This document shows positions 9,380 to 19,444 of a stretch of 64,000 nucleotides of DNA, in pieces (within the stretch, counting starts at the first letter, position 1; the number at the start of each line of letters is the position of its first letter). Source of the stretch: Pectinatus sottacetonis (GTDB lineage: Bacteria; Bacillota; Negativicutes; Selenomonadales; Selenomonadaceae); the NCBI RefSeq assembly GCF_015732155.1, contig NZ_WIQK01000001.1:1374001-1438000 (forward strand), read 5' to 3'. The notes beneath the pieces were generated by a model, which saw only the letters and a list, made by a program, of their open reading frames with translations, made no database searches and had not been told where the DNA came from. The translations under genes and the position numbers were made by a program.

Positions 9380-9447
9380 GATACGGAACTGGCGGAATTG
9401 TGGGTTACCACAGGGGACTGTATCACTTAAAGTCGGCCGCCTGGGCA
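9380..9447 (+). ncRNA. ZTP riboswitch (pfl motif)
   Basis: The aptamer shows the conserved pfl-motif pieces in order. GATAC (9380-9384) pairs with GTATC (9420-9424). AACTGGCGG precedes a hairpin TGTGG-GTTA-CCACA (9399-9412), then AGGGGA follows. The invariant CCGCCTGGGCA (9437-9447) closes the motif, and its CCGCC is complementary to GGCGG at 9391-9395. This RNA class binds ZTP/ZMP (AICAR phosphates) that accumulate when 10-formyl-tetrahydrofolate is short. The motif was first named from its position upstream of pfl genes, exactly as here. Binding would favour anti-termination and raise PflB/PflA. Confidence 0.93.
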
Positions 9448-9480
9448 GAGGTACATTTGCTCAGGCGGCTTTTTGTTTGT
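9436..9480 (+). terminator. Riboswitch expression-platform terminator
   Basis: A 12-bp stem (9436-9447 with 9458-9469, one G-U pair) is followed by TTTTTGTTTGT. Its 5' arm is the CCGCCTGGGCA of the ZTP aptamer, so aptamer folding and terminator folding are mutually exclusive. This is the expected arrangement for a ligand-on transcriptional switch. Confidence 0.9.
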
Positions 9481-9557
9481 CCTGAAAATGTATTTCTATA
9501 ATTGATCTAAATTTTTTGACGAAGATGAAAAAACATTTGTTTTAGGGAGGACACATC

Positions 9558-11789
9558 ATGAGTGATTATTGGATTGATTTTAAAAAAGGCAGATGGCAGA
9601 GCGAAATTAATGTAAGAAATTTTATTCAAAAAAATTATACACCATATGAAAATGGTACAGAATTTCTTGCAGGGACAACAAAAAGAACTGAAACAGTATG
9701 GAATAAATGCAAAGTACTTTTAGAACAAGAACGGGCAAAAAACGGAGTGCTTGATGTTGATACAGAGAAAGTATCATCAATTACATCACATGCTCCCGGT
9801 TATATAGATAAAGAAAATGAGGTTATTGTTGGATTACAGTTGGATGAACCGTTAAAACGCGGTGTTATAGTTAACGGTGGACTGCGTATGGCGGTACAAG
9901 CCTGCGAAGAATATGGCTATGAACTCAGTCCCAAAATAAGAGAAATTTATTCTAAATATGTAAAAACACACAATGATGTAGTGTTTTCCTTATATACACC
10001 TGAAATGCGTAAAGCCCGTTCATTAGGACTTTTAACAGGGCTGCCTGATGCTTATGGTCGTGGGCGTATAATAGGGGATTACAGGCGCATTGCCCTTTAT
10101 GGGATAGATGCTTTGATCAAGCAAAAAGAAGATGATAGGATAATTTCTTTTGCGGGTGAAATGTTAGAAGAAACAGTTCGGTCAAGAGATGAAATTGCGC
10201 AGCAGATAGCAGCATTGAAAGAATTGAAAGCAATGGCCAGAACTTATGGTTTTGATATAAGTTGTCCTGCTCAAAATGCAGTGGAAGCAGTACAATGGAT
10301 ATATTTTGGCTATTTGGCAGCAGTCAAAGAGCAGAATGGAGCGGCAATGTCGCTTGGACGGGTATCAACATTTATTGATATTTATATAGAACGTGATTTT
10401 AAGCGGGGAATATTGACAGAATCCCAGGCGCAGGAAATTATAGACCAGTTTGTTATAAAGCTTCGTTTAGTACGTATGCTGCGTACGCCGCAATATAATG
10501 AACTTTTTGCAGGTGACCCTATATGGGTTACAGAAGCCATAGGCGGAATGGGAGAAGATGGGCGTACTCTGGTCACAAAGACATCTATGCGTATGCTGCA
10601 TACACTTATTAATCTGGGGCCAGCTCCGGAACCTAATATGACGGTACTTTGGTCACCACGTCTGCCGGAAGAATTTAAGCGTTTTGCAGCAGATGTTTCA
10701 ATAAAGACAAGTGCGGTTCAATATGAAAATGATGAAGTCATGCGTCCGGTTTACGGTGATGATTATGGCATTACCTGTTGTGTATCGGCAATGAAGCTGG
10801 GAAAAATGATGCAATTTTTTGGGGCAAGAGCAAATTTAGCTAAATCCTTATTATTAGCTATAAATGGAGGAAAGGATGAAAAAACCAATAAACAGCTTGC
10901 ACCGGAAATGTCATTACCACAGGGTGAATATCTTGATTATGAAGATGTCAGAAAAAAATATTCCCAGGTATTGGAATGGCTGGCAGGTCTTTATGTAAAT
11001 ACAATGAATATCATTCATTACTCGCATGACAGGCATGCTTATGAAGCCGAACAAATGGCTCTGCATGATAGTAAAATCGAACGTCTTATGGCTTTTGGTG
11101 TAGCGGGATTATCTGTTGCTGTCGATTCACTTAGTGCGATAAAGTATGCAAAAGTAAAACCTATCCGCAATGATGCTGGTGTGGCAGTTGATTTCACCAT
11201 AGAAGGAGATTTCCCTAAATATGGCAATAACGATCCACGAGTAGATGTTTTTGCCAAAGAAATTACCCATGAATTTATTACTGATCTTAGAAAATATCCG
11301 GCATATCGCGGAGCAAAGCATACTCTTTCAGTATTGACAATAACTTCAAATGTAATGTATGGGAAGAAAACTGGTACAACGCCTGATGGCAGAAAACTTG
11401 GAGAACCATTGGCTCCAGGGGCTAATCCGATGCATGGACGTGATAAAAATGGTGCTTTGGCAGCCATGAAATCGATAGCAAATATATCTTATGATGATTG
11501 CCGTGATGGTATTTCCTATACATTTTCCATAGTTCCCGGTGCTTTGGGAAAGACCAGTGAAATACGTATAAAAAATCTTACAGCATTACTCGATGGATAT
11601 AGTAAATGTGATGCACACCATATAAATGTAAATGTACTTGACCGCGCTGTACTTCAGGATGCTATGAAACACCCGGAAAAATATCCGCAGCTTACAATAA
11701 GAGTATCCGGTTATGCAGTTAACTTTATTAAACTTGATCGGGAACATCAGGAAGAAGTTATTGCCCGGACATTTTATGAAGCTATTTAA
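9558..11789 (+). CDS. pflB: Formate C-acetyltransferase (pyruvate formate-lyase)
   Basis: A glycyl-radical enzyme that splits pyruvate with CoA into acetyl-CoA and formate. It has 743 residues. The active-site cysteine pair C407-C408 lies in [10 protein letters not shown], and the radical glycine is G718 in RVSGYAVNF near the C terminus. Both are needed and present, and the pair of adjacent cysteines separates PflB from glycerol or choline lyases. The ribosome site GGGAGG precedes ATG 9558. It is followed 53 bases later by the activase gene and sits behind a ZTP riboswitch. It implies strictly anaerobic formate production. Confidence 0.96.
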   Translation: MSDYWIDFKKGRWQSEINVRNFIQKNYTPYENGTEFLAGTTKRTETVWNKCKVLLEQERAKNGVLDVDTEKVSSITSHAPGYIDKENEVIVGLQLDEPLKRGVIVNGGLRMAVQACEEYGYELSPKIREIYSKYVKTHNDVVFSLYTPEMRKARSLGLLTGLPDAYGRGRIIGDYRRIALYGIDALIKQKEDDRIISFAGEMLEETVRSRDEIAQQIAALKELKAMARTYGFDISCPAQNAVEAVQWIYFGYLAAVKEQNGAAMSLGRVSTFIDIYIERDFKRGILTESQAQEIIDQFVIKLRLVRMLRTPQYNELFAGDPIWVTEAIGGMGEDGRTLVTKTSMRMLHTLINLGPAPEPNMTVLWSPRLPEEFKRFAADVSIKTSAVQYENDEVMRPVYGDDYGITCCVSAMKLGKMMQFFGARANLAKSLLLAINGGKDEKTNKQLAPEMSLPQGEYLDYEDVRKKYSQVLEWLAGLYVNTMNIIHYSHDRHAYEAEQMALHDSKIERLMAFGVAGLSVAVDSLSAIKYAKVKPIRNDAGVAVDFTIEGDFPKYGNNDPRVDVFAKEITHEFITDLRKYPAYRGAKHTLSVLTITSNVMYGKKTGTTPDGRKLGEPLAPGANPMHGRDKNGALAAMKSIANISYDDCRDGISYTFSIVPGALGKTSEIRIKNLTALLDGYSKCDAHHINVNVLDRAVLQDAMKHPEKYPQLTIRVSGYAVNFIKLDREHQEEVIARTFYEAI

Positions 11790-11842
11790 AGGCAGGATTA
11801 ATAATTTGTAGTCATTTGGGGCAGGTATAAAGGAGAAAAACA

Positions 11843-12571
11843 GTGAAGGGATATTATCACTCAAAGGAGACATTTGGAACAGTTGACGGCGCGGGGATTC
11901 GATACGTTCTTTTTTTAGCAGGATGTAATCTGCAATGTGCTTTTTGCCATAATCCTGACACATGGAAACGTGGTAGTAAGATGATTGGCAGCCAGGAAGT
12001 AATTAATGAAGTCAATGAATACCGATCCTTTTATGAAGCATCAGGCGGTGGTTTTACGATGAGTGGTGGAGAGCCGATGATGCAGCCAGAGTTTGTGGCA
12101 GAGGTTTTTCATCTGTGTAAAAAAAATAATATTTCCACGACTCTTGATACATCAGGATTATGTGCTAAAGAAGCATTTATGAAGGTGCTGCCTTATACGG
12201 ACCATGTGTTGTTTTCCTTAAAAGCAGCTTTACCAGCGCTGCATAGAAAATTAACGACGGTAAAGACAAATACAGCGATTATTGAAAATCTGTGTATTGT
12301 TGCCAAAAGAAAACCTGTAACGCTTAGGTATGTTGTAATGCCGGGAATTACCGATTCTGAAATTGAAATAGCGGCATTTATACATATTATTCGTTCTTTG
12401 CCGGCGATAGATTTATCTGTGGATTTATTGCCGTACCATAAAATGGGTATACCTAAGTGGAAAGCATTGAAAATGCCATATTCACTGGATTATGTCGAAC
12501 CTCCAAGAGCAGAAGTAATGGCAGAAGTAAAAGTTCAGCTGACTGCTGCCGGTATACGTATGGCTTATTGA
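11843..12571 (+). CDS. pflA: Pyruvate formate-lyase activating enzyme
   Basis: A radical-SAM enzyme of 242 residues that installs the glycyl radical on PflB. The cluster-binding motif C28-x3-C32-x2-C35 lies in GCNLQCAFCHNPDTW, which is typical of PflA. MSGGEPMMQPEF (~73-84) is the SAM-binding GGE region. The start is GTG 11843, 7 bases after AAAGGAG. Gene order pflB-pflA is standard. A weak hairpin (about 12600-12633) separates it from the convergent permease gene. Confidence 0.95.
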   Translation: MKGYYHSKETFGTVDGAGIRYVLFLAGCNLQCAFCHNPDTWKRGSKMIGSQEVINEVNEYRSFYEASGGGFTMSGGEPMMQPEFVAEVFHLCKKNNISTTLDTSGLCAKEAFMKVLPYTDHVLFSLKAALPALHRKLTTVKTNTAIIENLCIVAKRKPVTLRYVVMPGITDSEIEIAAFIHIIRSLPAIDLSVDLLPYHKMGIPKWKALKMPYSLDYVEPPRAEVMAEVKVQLTAAGIRMAY

Positions 12572-12661
12572 TTTGTCGCAATCATAATCCTACATTGAAT
12601 AATAAATGAATACAGTTTAAAGATTCATTATTATAGATTTTATTTTGCAACTAATCTTTTA

Positions 12662-14347
12662 TTAAATATGATATTTTTGCTGTCTATGTTTTTTATCAGT
12701 AAATATGTTCATACATAAAAAAATAATAAGAGTCAAAATCATACAGAATACTGCCATGCACATTCCTAGAGAAACATCGCCCTGCTCAAACTCGTTCATT
12801 ATAAATGTAGATATGACTTGTGTGTTAGTTGGTGCCATGAGGCTTGGCGCTACTAGTTCGCGTAAAGATACGATAAATATCATCATCCAGGAGGCAAACA
12901 TTTCACGTGAAATTAAAGGAATAATAATACGCAGTAATATGGATATAGAGTCAGCACCGCAAACACGGGCAGCAGAAATAAGTGATGGAGATATCTGGAA
13001 AAGGGCAGCTTTAGTATATTGGATAGCAAAAGGAAGGAAAAGACATATATATGCTAACAATAATATGCCTTTAGTATTATATAATGGAATGATTAGTGAA
13101 ATTTTGTCCCAGAAAATCATTATACCAAGTGATAAAACAATACCAGGAATCATAGCAGGAAGTAAACTGATGCCTTCTATCAACTGGGCAGTTTTACTAT
13201 TTTTATGCCATATATATATTGCAATCATTGTACCAAATAATACAGCAATGCATGCTGCAATAAAGGACAGACATAAGCTATTGACCATGGCATCCATTGC
13301 TTTATTACTGTGGGAAAAAAAGAAATCTTTATAATGAATAAATGACATATTACTCAGTGCCAGTCCTTTTCCCAGTAGTTTCATAAATGATACTGAGAAT
13401 ACGGTAAACCAAGGAATTATTGCCGAACAGAAAAATAAAAACAATAGAAATAATTTACCGACTATTGGTATTACACGTTGTTTATCATATTGAACGATTG
13501 TCCTTTTCGTTCTGCCACTAAAATCATATCCTTTCCCACTAGATACCCGTTGCAAGTACCATGCTCCCAGGCAGATTATTGTTAGAATGATCGACAGTGC
13601 CGAGGCACTGCCAAACTGTATTGGAGCCAATGTTGCCATATCATGGATACTTGTTGTGAATACGGAAAATCCTATACGCTGACCGAGTGTTGCTGGTGTG
13701 CCATATTCAGATAATGTACGGACAAAAATGAGAAATGCACCAGCTGCAAAACTCGGAGTTAGCAAGGGGAAAAGAATTTTAATAATTCTTTCTTTAAGGG
13801 ACGCACCGAAAACAGCAGCACTTTCTTCCATGGATACTGGGATTTCAAGCATAGCATTTTTCAATATGGTGACAAGAAAGGGAAATCCATGGAGACTCAT
13901 AACAAGTACAAGTCCTTCTAGTGAGAAAAAATGTACAGCTGCTGTAGCAGCCGATGGCATTATTTGTTCTAATAAACCTCTTTTTTGCATAAATAGTATC
14001 CAGCCCATTGCTGCAATATAAGGTGGTGTCATGAAGGGAATCAGGAATATGATATCTAGCCAGCGCTGAACGGCAGGTGTTGCCCGTGATATGAAATAAG
14101 CAGCAGGCCACGCTATAATGGAGGAAACTAGTGTAACAAGTATTCCCAACAAAAGGGAATGAAAAATAGTAATATCATTCCCGGGAATACTCCAAGCCTT
14201 TATGGCTTCGCGTATATCCAATGTACCAATAGGGAATACAGCTGTTCGAAAAATACTGAGTAGAGGCAGTAAAATAAGGATAAAAAGAATGCCCAACAAA
14301 AAACATGTTGTTGCATTCTTTCTTATTATATAATAGTATTTTTCCAT
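12662..14347 (-). CDS. ABC transporter permease, iron(III)/aminoethylphosphonate type, two-domain
   Basis: A 561-residue inner-membrane protein with about twelve hydrophobic segments in two similar halves, each with a binding-protein-dependent permease domain (EAA-like loops near MEESAAVFGASLKERIIKIL and SAARVCGADSISILLR). This fused layout is that of FbpB/ThiP/PhnU-type permeases for ferric iron, thiamine or 2-aminoethylphosphonate. Its ATG overlaps the region just after the binding-protein stop codon and lacks a strong ribosome site, so translation is probably coupled. The substrate is not determined by sequence. Confidence 0.88.
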   Translation of the reverse strand: MEKYYYIIRKNATTCFLLGILFILILLPLLSIFRTAVFPIGTLDIREAIKAWSIPGNDITIFHSLLLGILVTLVSSIIAWPAAYFISRATPAVQRWLDIIFLIPFMTPPYIAAMGWILFMQKRGLLEQIMPSAATAAVHFFSLEGLVLVMSLHGFPFLVTILKNAMLEIPVSMEESAAVFGASLKERIIKILFPLLTPSFAAGAFLIFVRTLSEYGTPATLGQRIGFSVFTTSIHDMATLAPIQFGSASALSIILTIICLGAWYLQRVSSGKGYDFSGRTKRTIVQYDKQRVIPIVGKLFLLFLFFCSAIIPWFTVFSVSFMKLLGKGLALSNMSFIHYKDFFFSHSNKAMDAMVNSLCLSFIAACIAVLFGTMIAIYIWHKNSKTAQLIEGISLLPAMIPGIVLSLGIMIFWDKISLIIPLYNTKGILLLAYICLFLPFAIQYTKAALFQISPSLISAARVCGADSISILLRIIIPLISREMFASWMMIFIVSLRELVAPSLMAPTNTQVISTFIMNEFEQGDVSLGMCMAVFCMILTLIIFLCMNIFTDKKHRQQKYHI

Positions 14348-14348
14348 T

Positions 14349-15377
14349 TTATTGTCCAGGGTGCATCAATGCTGTAAATTTTTTCATAATTTTTGTTGAT
14401 TGCTGTGTCATCTGTTCCCAATTGGTTTTTATTTGAGTAATGGAGGAAAGCGGTATTCGATTGTTTTGGATAATATCGTTGCGACCGGGCAGTAAATATG
14501 CTGCAGCTATTAGTTTTTGGGCATCTTTCGAGAGCAGATAATCCATGAATTTTTTGGCATTTTCCTGATCAGGAGCAGCTTTCAGGATCATGGCTGGCCG
14601 TGGATTTACAACTGTACCACCTTTGGGATAATAAATAGCAATAGGTTCGCCTTTTTTTATATAAGAAAATGCATTATAATCAACACCAGCAATTAATATT
14701 CCTTTTTCGCCAGTAAGTACTGATGATAGAGCAGCTTTATTAGCACCTCTGATATGCATACCCTGAGCAGCCATTTCGTGCAATATTTTCCAACCGTTGT
14801 CACCTTTTGCTGTAATCCATCCATCAATAAAATCCTTGCAAGATCCTGATTTTTTAGGGTCTGGAATTATCATTTGATTTTTATATATTGGATTTGTAGC
14901 TAATTCATTCCAGTCTGCATCAAGTTTTGGAAAAATAGAAGTATTGTAAATAACTCCTACAGCAGATGCACTTATACCATATATCATATGGTTATTATCT
15001 TGCCATTTGGCAGTTAGTTTATCGGCATTCTTTGGTTGATAGGCCAGCAAAATATTTTGCTTTTTTAATGACAGGCCGTCAGACCATGATGCCAGCATTA
15101 TCACATCAGCTTGTGGATTTCCTTTTTCTGCTTCTAATCTGGCCAGGATTTGTCCAGTTGTACCTTGGAATTGTTCTACTTTAATACCGGTCTTTTTAGT
15201 AAAATCAGCAGCAAGCTTATCGTCAAGACTGGCAGGGCTTGGCATATAGATAACGACTTTATTTGATGATTTAGTGGGTGCCGCCTGGCTATTTACAGAA
15301 TTTCCACAGGCAGCTAAAAGTGCACATATCGAGATAAATACGAGTATTGCGATTATTCTTCTCCCAAAAATTTTCAA
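14349..15377 (-). CDS. ABC transporter substrate-binding lipoprotein, iron(III)/AEP family
   Basis: A 342-residue solute-binding protein of the ferric-ion/spermidine-putrescine/aminoethylphosphonate cluster. It has a lipoprotein signal with lipobox LAAC (Cys24). VVIYMPSPASLDD, then a region ending ARLEAEKGNPQADV, then GYLLPGRN-like sequence near the end (AAAYLLPGRNDI) follow the FbpA-like pattern. The two adjacent tyrosines that bind iron in FbpA are not evident, so iron is only one option. The start is TTG 15377, overlapping the ATPase stop by 4 bases and preceded by GGGGG at 8 bases. Gene order is ATPase, binding protein, permease. Confidence 0.85.
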   Translation of the reverse strand: MKIFGRRIIAILVFISICALLAACGNSVNSQAAPTKSSNKVVIYMPSPASLDDKLAADFTKKTGIKVEQFQGTTGQILARLEAEKGNPQADVIMLASWSDGLSLKKQNILLAYQPKNADKLTAKWQDNNHMIYGISASAVGVIYNTSIFPKLDADWNELATNPIYKNQMIIPDPKKSGSCKDFIDGWITAKGDNGWKILHEMAAQGMHIRGANKAALSSVLTGEKGILIAGVDYNAFSYIKKGEPIAIYYPKGGTVVNPRPAMILKAAPDQENAKKFMDYLLSKDAQKLIAAAYLLPGRNDIIQNNRIPLSSITQIKTNWEQMTQQSTKIMKKFTALMHPGQ

Positions 15378-16345
15378 TTCTTTTTTCCCCCATTTATATT
15401 AATAATACTATTTGGTGATATATATATATTAATAATACTTCCTTTTTCCCGCTGGCTATCAGTATAAATAGTCCAGATTTTATCTCTGTAAAGGAGGTTT
15501 AATTCATAATATCCACCCATATAATGTACATTTTCTACTTCAGTACGGAAGGAAAGGTCTCCCTGCTGCCTGGACATATGGATAGATTCAGGTCGAAACA
15601 TTTGATTTTCTCCTAGCCAGTTGGATTTTCCAATAAAAGAAGCTGTAAATAAAGTAGCAGGATTTTCATAGATAGAACGTGGCGTGTTGTATTGCTGAAG
15701 AATACCGCTGGATAATACAGCTATATGATCTGCCATACTCATTGCTTCTTCCTGATCATGCGTAACTAATATAGAAGTCACATGAAATTTAGCAGCTAAA
15801 CGCTGCAGTTCCTTCCTCATTTCAATTCTCAGTATGGCATCAAGTGCTGACATTGGTTCGTCAAATAAAATACAGCTGGTTGTGCAGGCAATAGCACGAG
15901 CTAAAGCGACGCGTTGCTGCTGCCCGCCGGATAACTGATCGGGATACCGTTCTGAAAAATGTTCCATATGGACAGCATGTAATATGTCTGGTACTATTTG
16001 AGGTATAGTATTCTTTTTCTTTTTCATGCGAAGGCCAAAAGCCACATTATTATATACAGTCATATGCGGCCATAGAGCCATGTCTTGAAATACAAAACCA
16101 AGGTCTCGTTTCTCCGGAGGTATAAAAATATTATTTTCTTTTGAAAAAACGAGTTTATCATCAAATAGAATATCCCCGCTGTCAGGCTGCTCAAGCCCTG
16201 CAATCATACGCAGCAGCGTTGTTTTACCACATCCGGATGGGCCAAGAATTACAGTAAAAGAATGTTCTTCTATTATCATAGATAAATCAGAGATTATAGC
16301 TTGTCCCCCAAAATTTTTGTAAATATGTTTCAGTTCTATTTTCAT
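15374..16345 (-). CDS. ABC transporter ATP-binding protein, iron(III)/AEP/polyamine type
   Basis: A 323-residue ABC ATPase with Walker A GPSGCGKTT (35-43), signature [14 protein letters not shown] and Walker B CILFDEPMSALD. A C-terminal regulatory extension of ~80 residues is typical of FbpC/PotA-like importers. The ATG at 16345 has AGAGGGG 7 bases upstream; the open frame continues to a TTG at 16369, but that lies inside the palindrome and has no ribosome site. It is the first gene of a three-gene importer operon. Confidence 0.9.
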   Translation of the reverse strand: MKIELKHIYKNFGGQAIISDLSMIIEEHSFTVILGPSGCGKTTLLRMIAGLEQPDSGDILFDDKLVFSKENNIFIPPEKRDLGFVFQDMALWPHMTVYNNVAFGLRMKKKKNTIPQIVPDILHAVHMEHFSERYPDQLSGGQQQRVALARAIACTTSCILFDEPMSALDAILRIEMRKELQRLAAKFHVTSILVTHDQEEAMSMADHIAVLSSGILQQYNTPRSIYENPATLFTASFIGKSNWLGENQMFRPESIHMSRQQGDLSFRTEVENVHYMGGYYELNLLYRDKIWTIYTDSQREKGSIINIYISPNSIININGGKKN

Positions 16346-16362
16346 TATGTTCCCCTCTACCG

Positions 16363-16381
16363 TATCCAATACTATTGGATA
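16363..16381. promoter_or_regulatory. Perfect 19-bp palindrome, likely operator of the ABC importer
   Basis: TATCCAATA-C-TATTGGATA is an exact 9-1-9 inverted repeat ending 17 bases before the ATPase ATG, just ahead of its ribosome site. Such a position suits a repressor site covering the transcription start. It resembles no metal-regulator box that I can name with confidence (not the Fur consensus). Confidence 0.6.
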
Positions 16382-16494
16382 GACTCACATACATTAACAG
16401 TAACATAGAGTGTACATATGATTGTTATTAAAATGTAAACAAAATATTAAAAATACAAATATTATTATTAGTAATGAATAAAATAAAAGCATAT

Positions 16495-16541
16495 AAAAAA
16501 GTCAGTCATTAATAAAAATTATTAATGACTGACTTTTTTTA
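16495..16541. terminator. Bidirectional intrinsic terminator-like hairpin
   Basis: AAAAAA, a perfect 14-bp stem (16501-16514 with 16520-16533, loop AAAAT) and TTTTTTT give U-runs on both strands. It lies in the gap between the importer operon and the glutamate synthase genes. No gene clearly ends into it on the plus strand, so it may be a relic of a lost gene. Confidence 0.75.
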
Positions 16542-16736
16542 TTTAAGACTATAGAAATATATTATTAAGGCAATTATTTGGCTTGATAAAGCCAGCAGGC
16601 AGCTGCCAATCCATGTATAGTGCTAAACTCAGGCACCGGTAAATGAACCGGTTGCCCCGCCTAAAAAAACGTTATCATATATACAGCAGTATTGCGGCTG
16701 CGGGCATTTTCATTTAATTGGCGAATACGAATATGA

Positions 16737-16868
16737 TTGCTCACGTTATATGATGTGGCAGCGGAAAAAGAGATAAAAAAAGTGATAAATCATCCTTGGG
16801 TAGGTAAATTATCTTTTGAACATACAGTGTTCTTAACACCGGAAAATAATTTTAAAATATATAGTTAA
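16737..16868 (+). pseudogene. Remnant of a MmyB-like transcriptional regulator C-terminus
   Basis: This frame reads as the end of a protein containing INHPWVGKLSFEHTVFL and finishing in FKIYS before a TAA. The HPxVGxLxFxxxxF pattern followed by a short VY/IY tail is the C-terminal signature of XRE-family MmyB-like regulators. Upstream frames are broken by stops (an in-frame TGA lies at 16734) and no N-terminal helix-turn-helix is readable in 16560-16736. I therefore read it as a decayed gene. The remainder of 16382-17088 holds the terminator above and an imperfect hairpin below, and nothing else that I recognise. Confidence 0.4.
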
Positions 16869-16997
16869 ATGGCATTGCTTATAAAAGTGATGCCATTTAA
16901 ACATCCCTGACTAAAAGGTGTTCTTCAAATAGATATGCTGTGCTTTTATTTGATGCCAATCTGGTTGCTATACTGTCCATTTCTGCTATAAAGGAAT

Positions 16998-17038
16998 GAG
17001 GTTGCCGCTGAAGTAAAATTACTTGATGCGACAACCCC
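16998..17038 (-). terminator. Imperfect hairpin downstream of the glutamate synthase operon
   Basis: On the minus strand GGGGTTGTCGCATCAAGTA folds back on TACTTCAGCGGCAACCTC with a short loop and small bulges. It lies 50-90 bases after the last gene of the operon. The T-run is poor (ATTCCTTTAT), so termination would be weak. Its end resembles the GGGGCTGT(C/G) termini of two elements at 50149 and 53383. Confidence 0.45.
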
Positions 17039-17088
17039 GCTATCGATTTTCGGTCAATTATTAAATTATAATATCAGATCGTGTATTC

Positions 17089-19428
17089 CTATTTTGTTTC
17101 ACCGGTGCGGTACATTTTTATAGGTTCATCATTTGCTTTTAACTCCCATATACCACAAGGGCATATACCGGCGCAGATGCCACAGCCGATACACTTTGCC
17201 GGATTGGATTTATATTCGATAATTCCCATACCGTGATCTATTCTATCAATGGCTTTTTCCGGACATGCTTTTTGACAGGTTTTGCAGTCACGGCAGGTCC
17301 CGCAGCTTACACAGCGGTCTACATCTCCAGTTGGTTCAGGGATATCATCATGGTGATATTTCTCAAAGAATTCTTTGCCTAATGTCTGTGCAGGAACTTC
17401 TTTTTTTTCAGGGAAATCAGGCACTGATTTTTGCATGACGTAAGCATCTGCGTAATAAGCTGCTTTATTTCCTGAACCGATAGCATCTACTAAGCGGCCT
17501 GGTTTTATGATATCACCCGCGGCAAAAACGCCATCCATGATGGTATTGTCTTTTGCTGGGACGAGCCAGTCGCGGAATTTCTTTATTTGCTCATTTTGCG
17601 GGAGATAATCTAAAATAGGTGCTTCACCGATAGACACGATGACCATATCACCCTTTACAAATCTGCCAGTATTATCGTAAATACCTTCATCAGTTATTTT
17701 GGTGGTCATAAAAGGCCAGATAAGTTTGCCGCCTAGTTTTTCTATATGGTCAATTTCATTGGCAAAAGCAGCGGGTTTTTGCACATCAATACAGGTGACA
17801 GTTTCTGCTCCCATATCATAGGCACCACGGGCTGTATCCATTCCCGAATTTCCGCAGCCGATAACAATGACATTTTTGCCAACTTTAGGATGTTCACCAC
17901 GATTTACTGCCTTTAAGAAAGATAAGCCCATGATTAATTTTTCGGCACCTTCCCAAGGGAAGTATCTTGACTTATGTCCGCCTGTTGCCAGGATAACAGC
18001 ATCATTTTCTTTTTGCAAGGCAGTAAATTTGTCCTTGTCTATTTTACATTTGGGAACAAATTTTACGCCGGCAGTTTCTATGCGTTTTAATTCTGCCTGT
18101 AATAATTCATGGGATAAACGGGCACGGGGAATTACCTGTTCTAATTTACCGCCGATTGCATCAGCGTCATCATATACTGTTACGGAATGTCCCCGCTGGA
18201 TAAGCTGCCAGGCAGCTCCCAGACCGGCAACGCCACCACCGATAACGGCAATTTTTTTACCGGTTTTTTTGTCAGGAATAGTTATTTTTGTATATACTGA
18301 TTGAAAACCTAAGGAGCCAATTTGTACTGCTTCATCAATTTTTCCGCGGGTACATGCCTCCATACAGGGATTAGGACATACTGATGCACATACAGAGCCG
18401 GGAAATGGAGTATATTCAAGAATGAGCTTTACGGCTTCTTCCTGGTTATCTTTACGCAGCATTTTATAGCGCAGTTGTGTAGGAATATGGGCAGGACAGG
18501 CAAATTCGCATGGAGCAGCGTATTTGGCATTGTTCCACATGGGAACGCGCTGACGATAGAGTCCCTTTTCGACCAAGTTTTTTACAGCAAAATCATCTAC
18601 GGCAACATCACTGAACATCCCACCCTTTATCCATTCATTTGAGCGAAAAGTTTTCATGTCAGTATGTTTTACCGATTGTCTTTGTTTGGTTTCAAAAGAT
18701 AAAGGACTTAATTTGTGCCATTGTTTCCAATCGGATAATTCCGTTCGCAAATCCAGCTTATTGATAGATGCCAGAAATTCATCCATGCCGTTGTTAAGGA
18801 AAGTAATGTCATTATCATTTAATTCTTCCAGCATGATATCAGCAGGATGATCGTGTGAAAGGCCTCTAAAATAAACAGTACCGCCTACCATACCAACACA
18901 GGGACGTTCACCGAGTACGGAAGTGAAATTTTCACTGTCGAATCCGCATACTACGGCGCGGCCGCCACCCATAAATTCGAAAGAAAAACTGCCTACATTT
19001 TTTAATATCCATAATTCTGGTTCTTCATAAAGTGGGTCATGCTTCATTAAAGAACCTGTACGAGTGCCGCCTCTGCCGCCGATATATATTTTCCCACCGG
19101 CAGAACAATGACCAGCAGTATCTCCGGCATCACCGTTTACTATTATTTTTCCGCCGGCATTAAGCCAGCCGACATCTGCCGATACTGAACCATCAGCGAT
19201 GATTTCTGTATTATTAAGACACATTGACCCGAGCCGCTGTCCCGCATTTGTTACATGAAAATGAAGTTTTTTACCTTCAGGATGCCATAATGGACCGCCG
19301 ATATCATGCTGACCTGAGGCAGCTATTTCAAAGTCTGTTTCGCCATCAGCTACAGCACTGCCTATAGCAAGTAGCAGATCCTGAGTGGACATGCGGTCAT
19401 GTCCTTTTATCGTATCTAATTTAAACAT
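17089..19428 (-). CDS. Glutamate synthase: GXGXG domain fused to NAD(P)H-dependent small subunit with C-terminal ferredoxin
   Basis: A 779-residue fusion. Residues ~1-205 are the glycine-rich right-handed helix (GXGXG) that normally ends the large GltB subunit. Residues ~300-700 are the GltD flavoprotein: a CPAHIPTQLR segment with cluster cysteines, an FAD motif GGGVAGLGAA (397-406) and a second nucleotide motif GCGNSGMDTARGA (524-536). The C terminus has two 4Fe-4S motifs (CVSCGTC at 706-712, CIGCGICAGIC at 746-756). It would pass electrons from NAD(P)H to the FMN subunit encoded just upstream. Domain splitting and reassembly of this type occurs in archaea and some Firmicutes. Confidence 0.9.
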   Translation of the reverse strand: MFKLDTIKGHDRMSTQDLLLAIGSAVADGETDFEIAASGQHDIGGPLWHPEGKKLHFHVTNAGQRLGSMCLNNTEIIADGSVSADVGWLNAGGKIIVNGDAGDTAGHCSAGGKIYIGGRGGTRTGSLMKHDPLYEEPELWILKNVGSFSFEFMGGGRAVVCGFDSENFTSVLGERPCVGMVGGTVYFRGLSHDHPADIMLEELNDNDITFLNNGMDEFLASINKLDLRTELSDWKQWHKLSPLSFETKQRQSVKHTDMKTFRSNEWIKGGMFSDVAVDDFAVKNLVEKGLYRQRVPMWNNAKYAAPCEFACPAHIPTQLRYKMLRKDNQEEAVKLILEYTPFPGSVCASVCPNPCMEACTRGKIDEAVQIGSLGFQSVYTKITIPDKKTGKKIAVIGGGVAGLGAAWQLIQRGHSVTVYDDADAIGGKLEQVIPRARLSHELLQAELKRIETAGVKFVPKCKIDKDKFTALQKENDAVILATGGHKSRYFPWEGAEKLIMGLSFLKAVNRGEHPKVGKNVIVIGCGNSGMDTARGAYDMGAETVTCIDVQKPAAFANEIDHIEKLGGKLIWPFMTTKITDEGIYDNTGRFVKGDMVIVSIGEAPILDYLPQNEQIKKFRDWLVPAKDNTIMDGVFAAGDIIKPGRLVDAIGSGNKAAYYADAYVMQKSVPDFPEKKEVPAQTLGKEFFEKYHHDDIPEPTGDVDRCVSCGTCRDCKTCQKACPEKAIDRIDHGMGIIEYKSNPAKCIGCGICAGICPCGIWELKANDEPIKMYRTGETK

Positions 19429-19444
19429 ATCTTACTGTTCCTCC

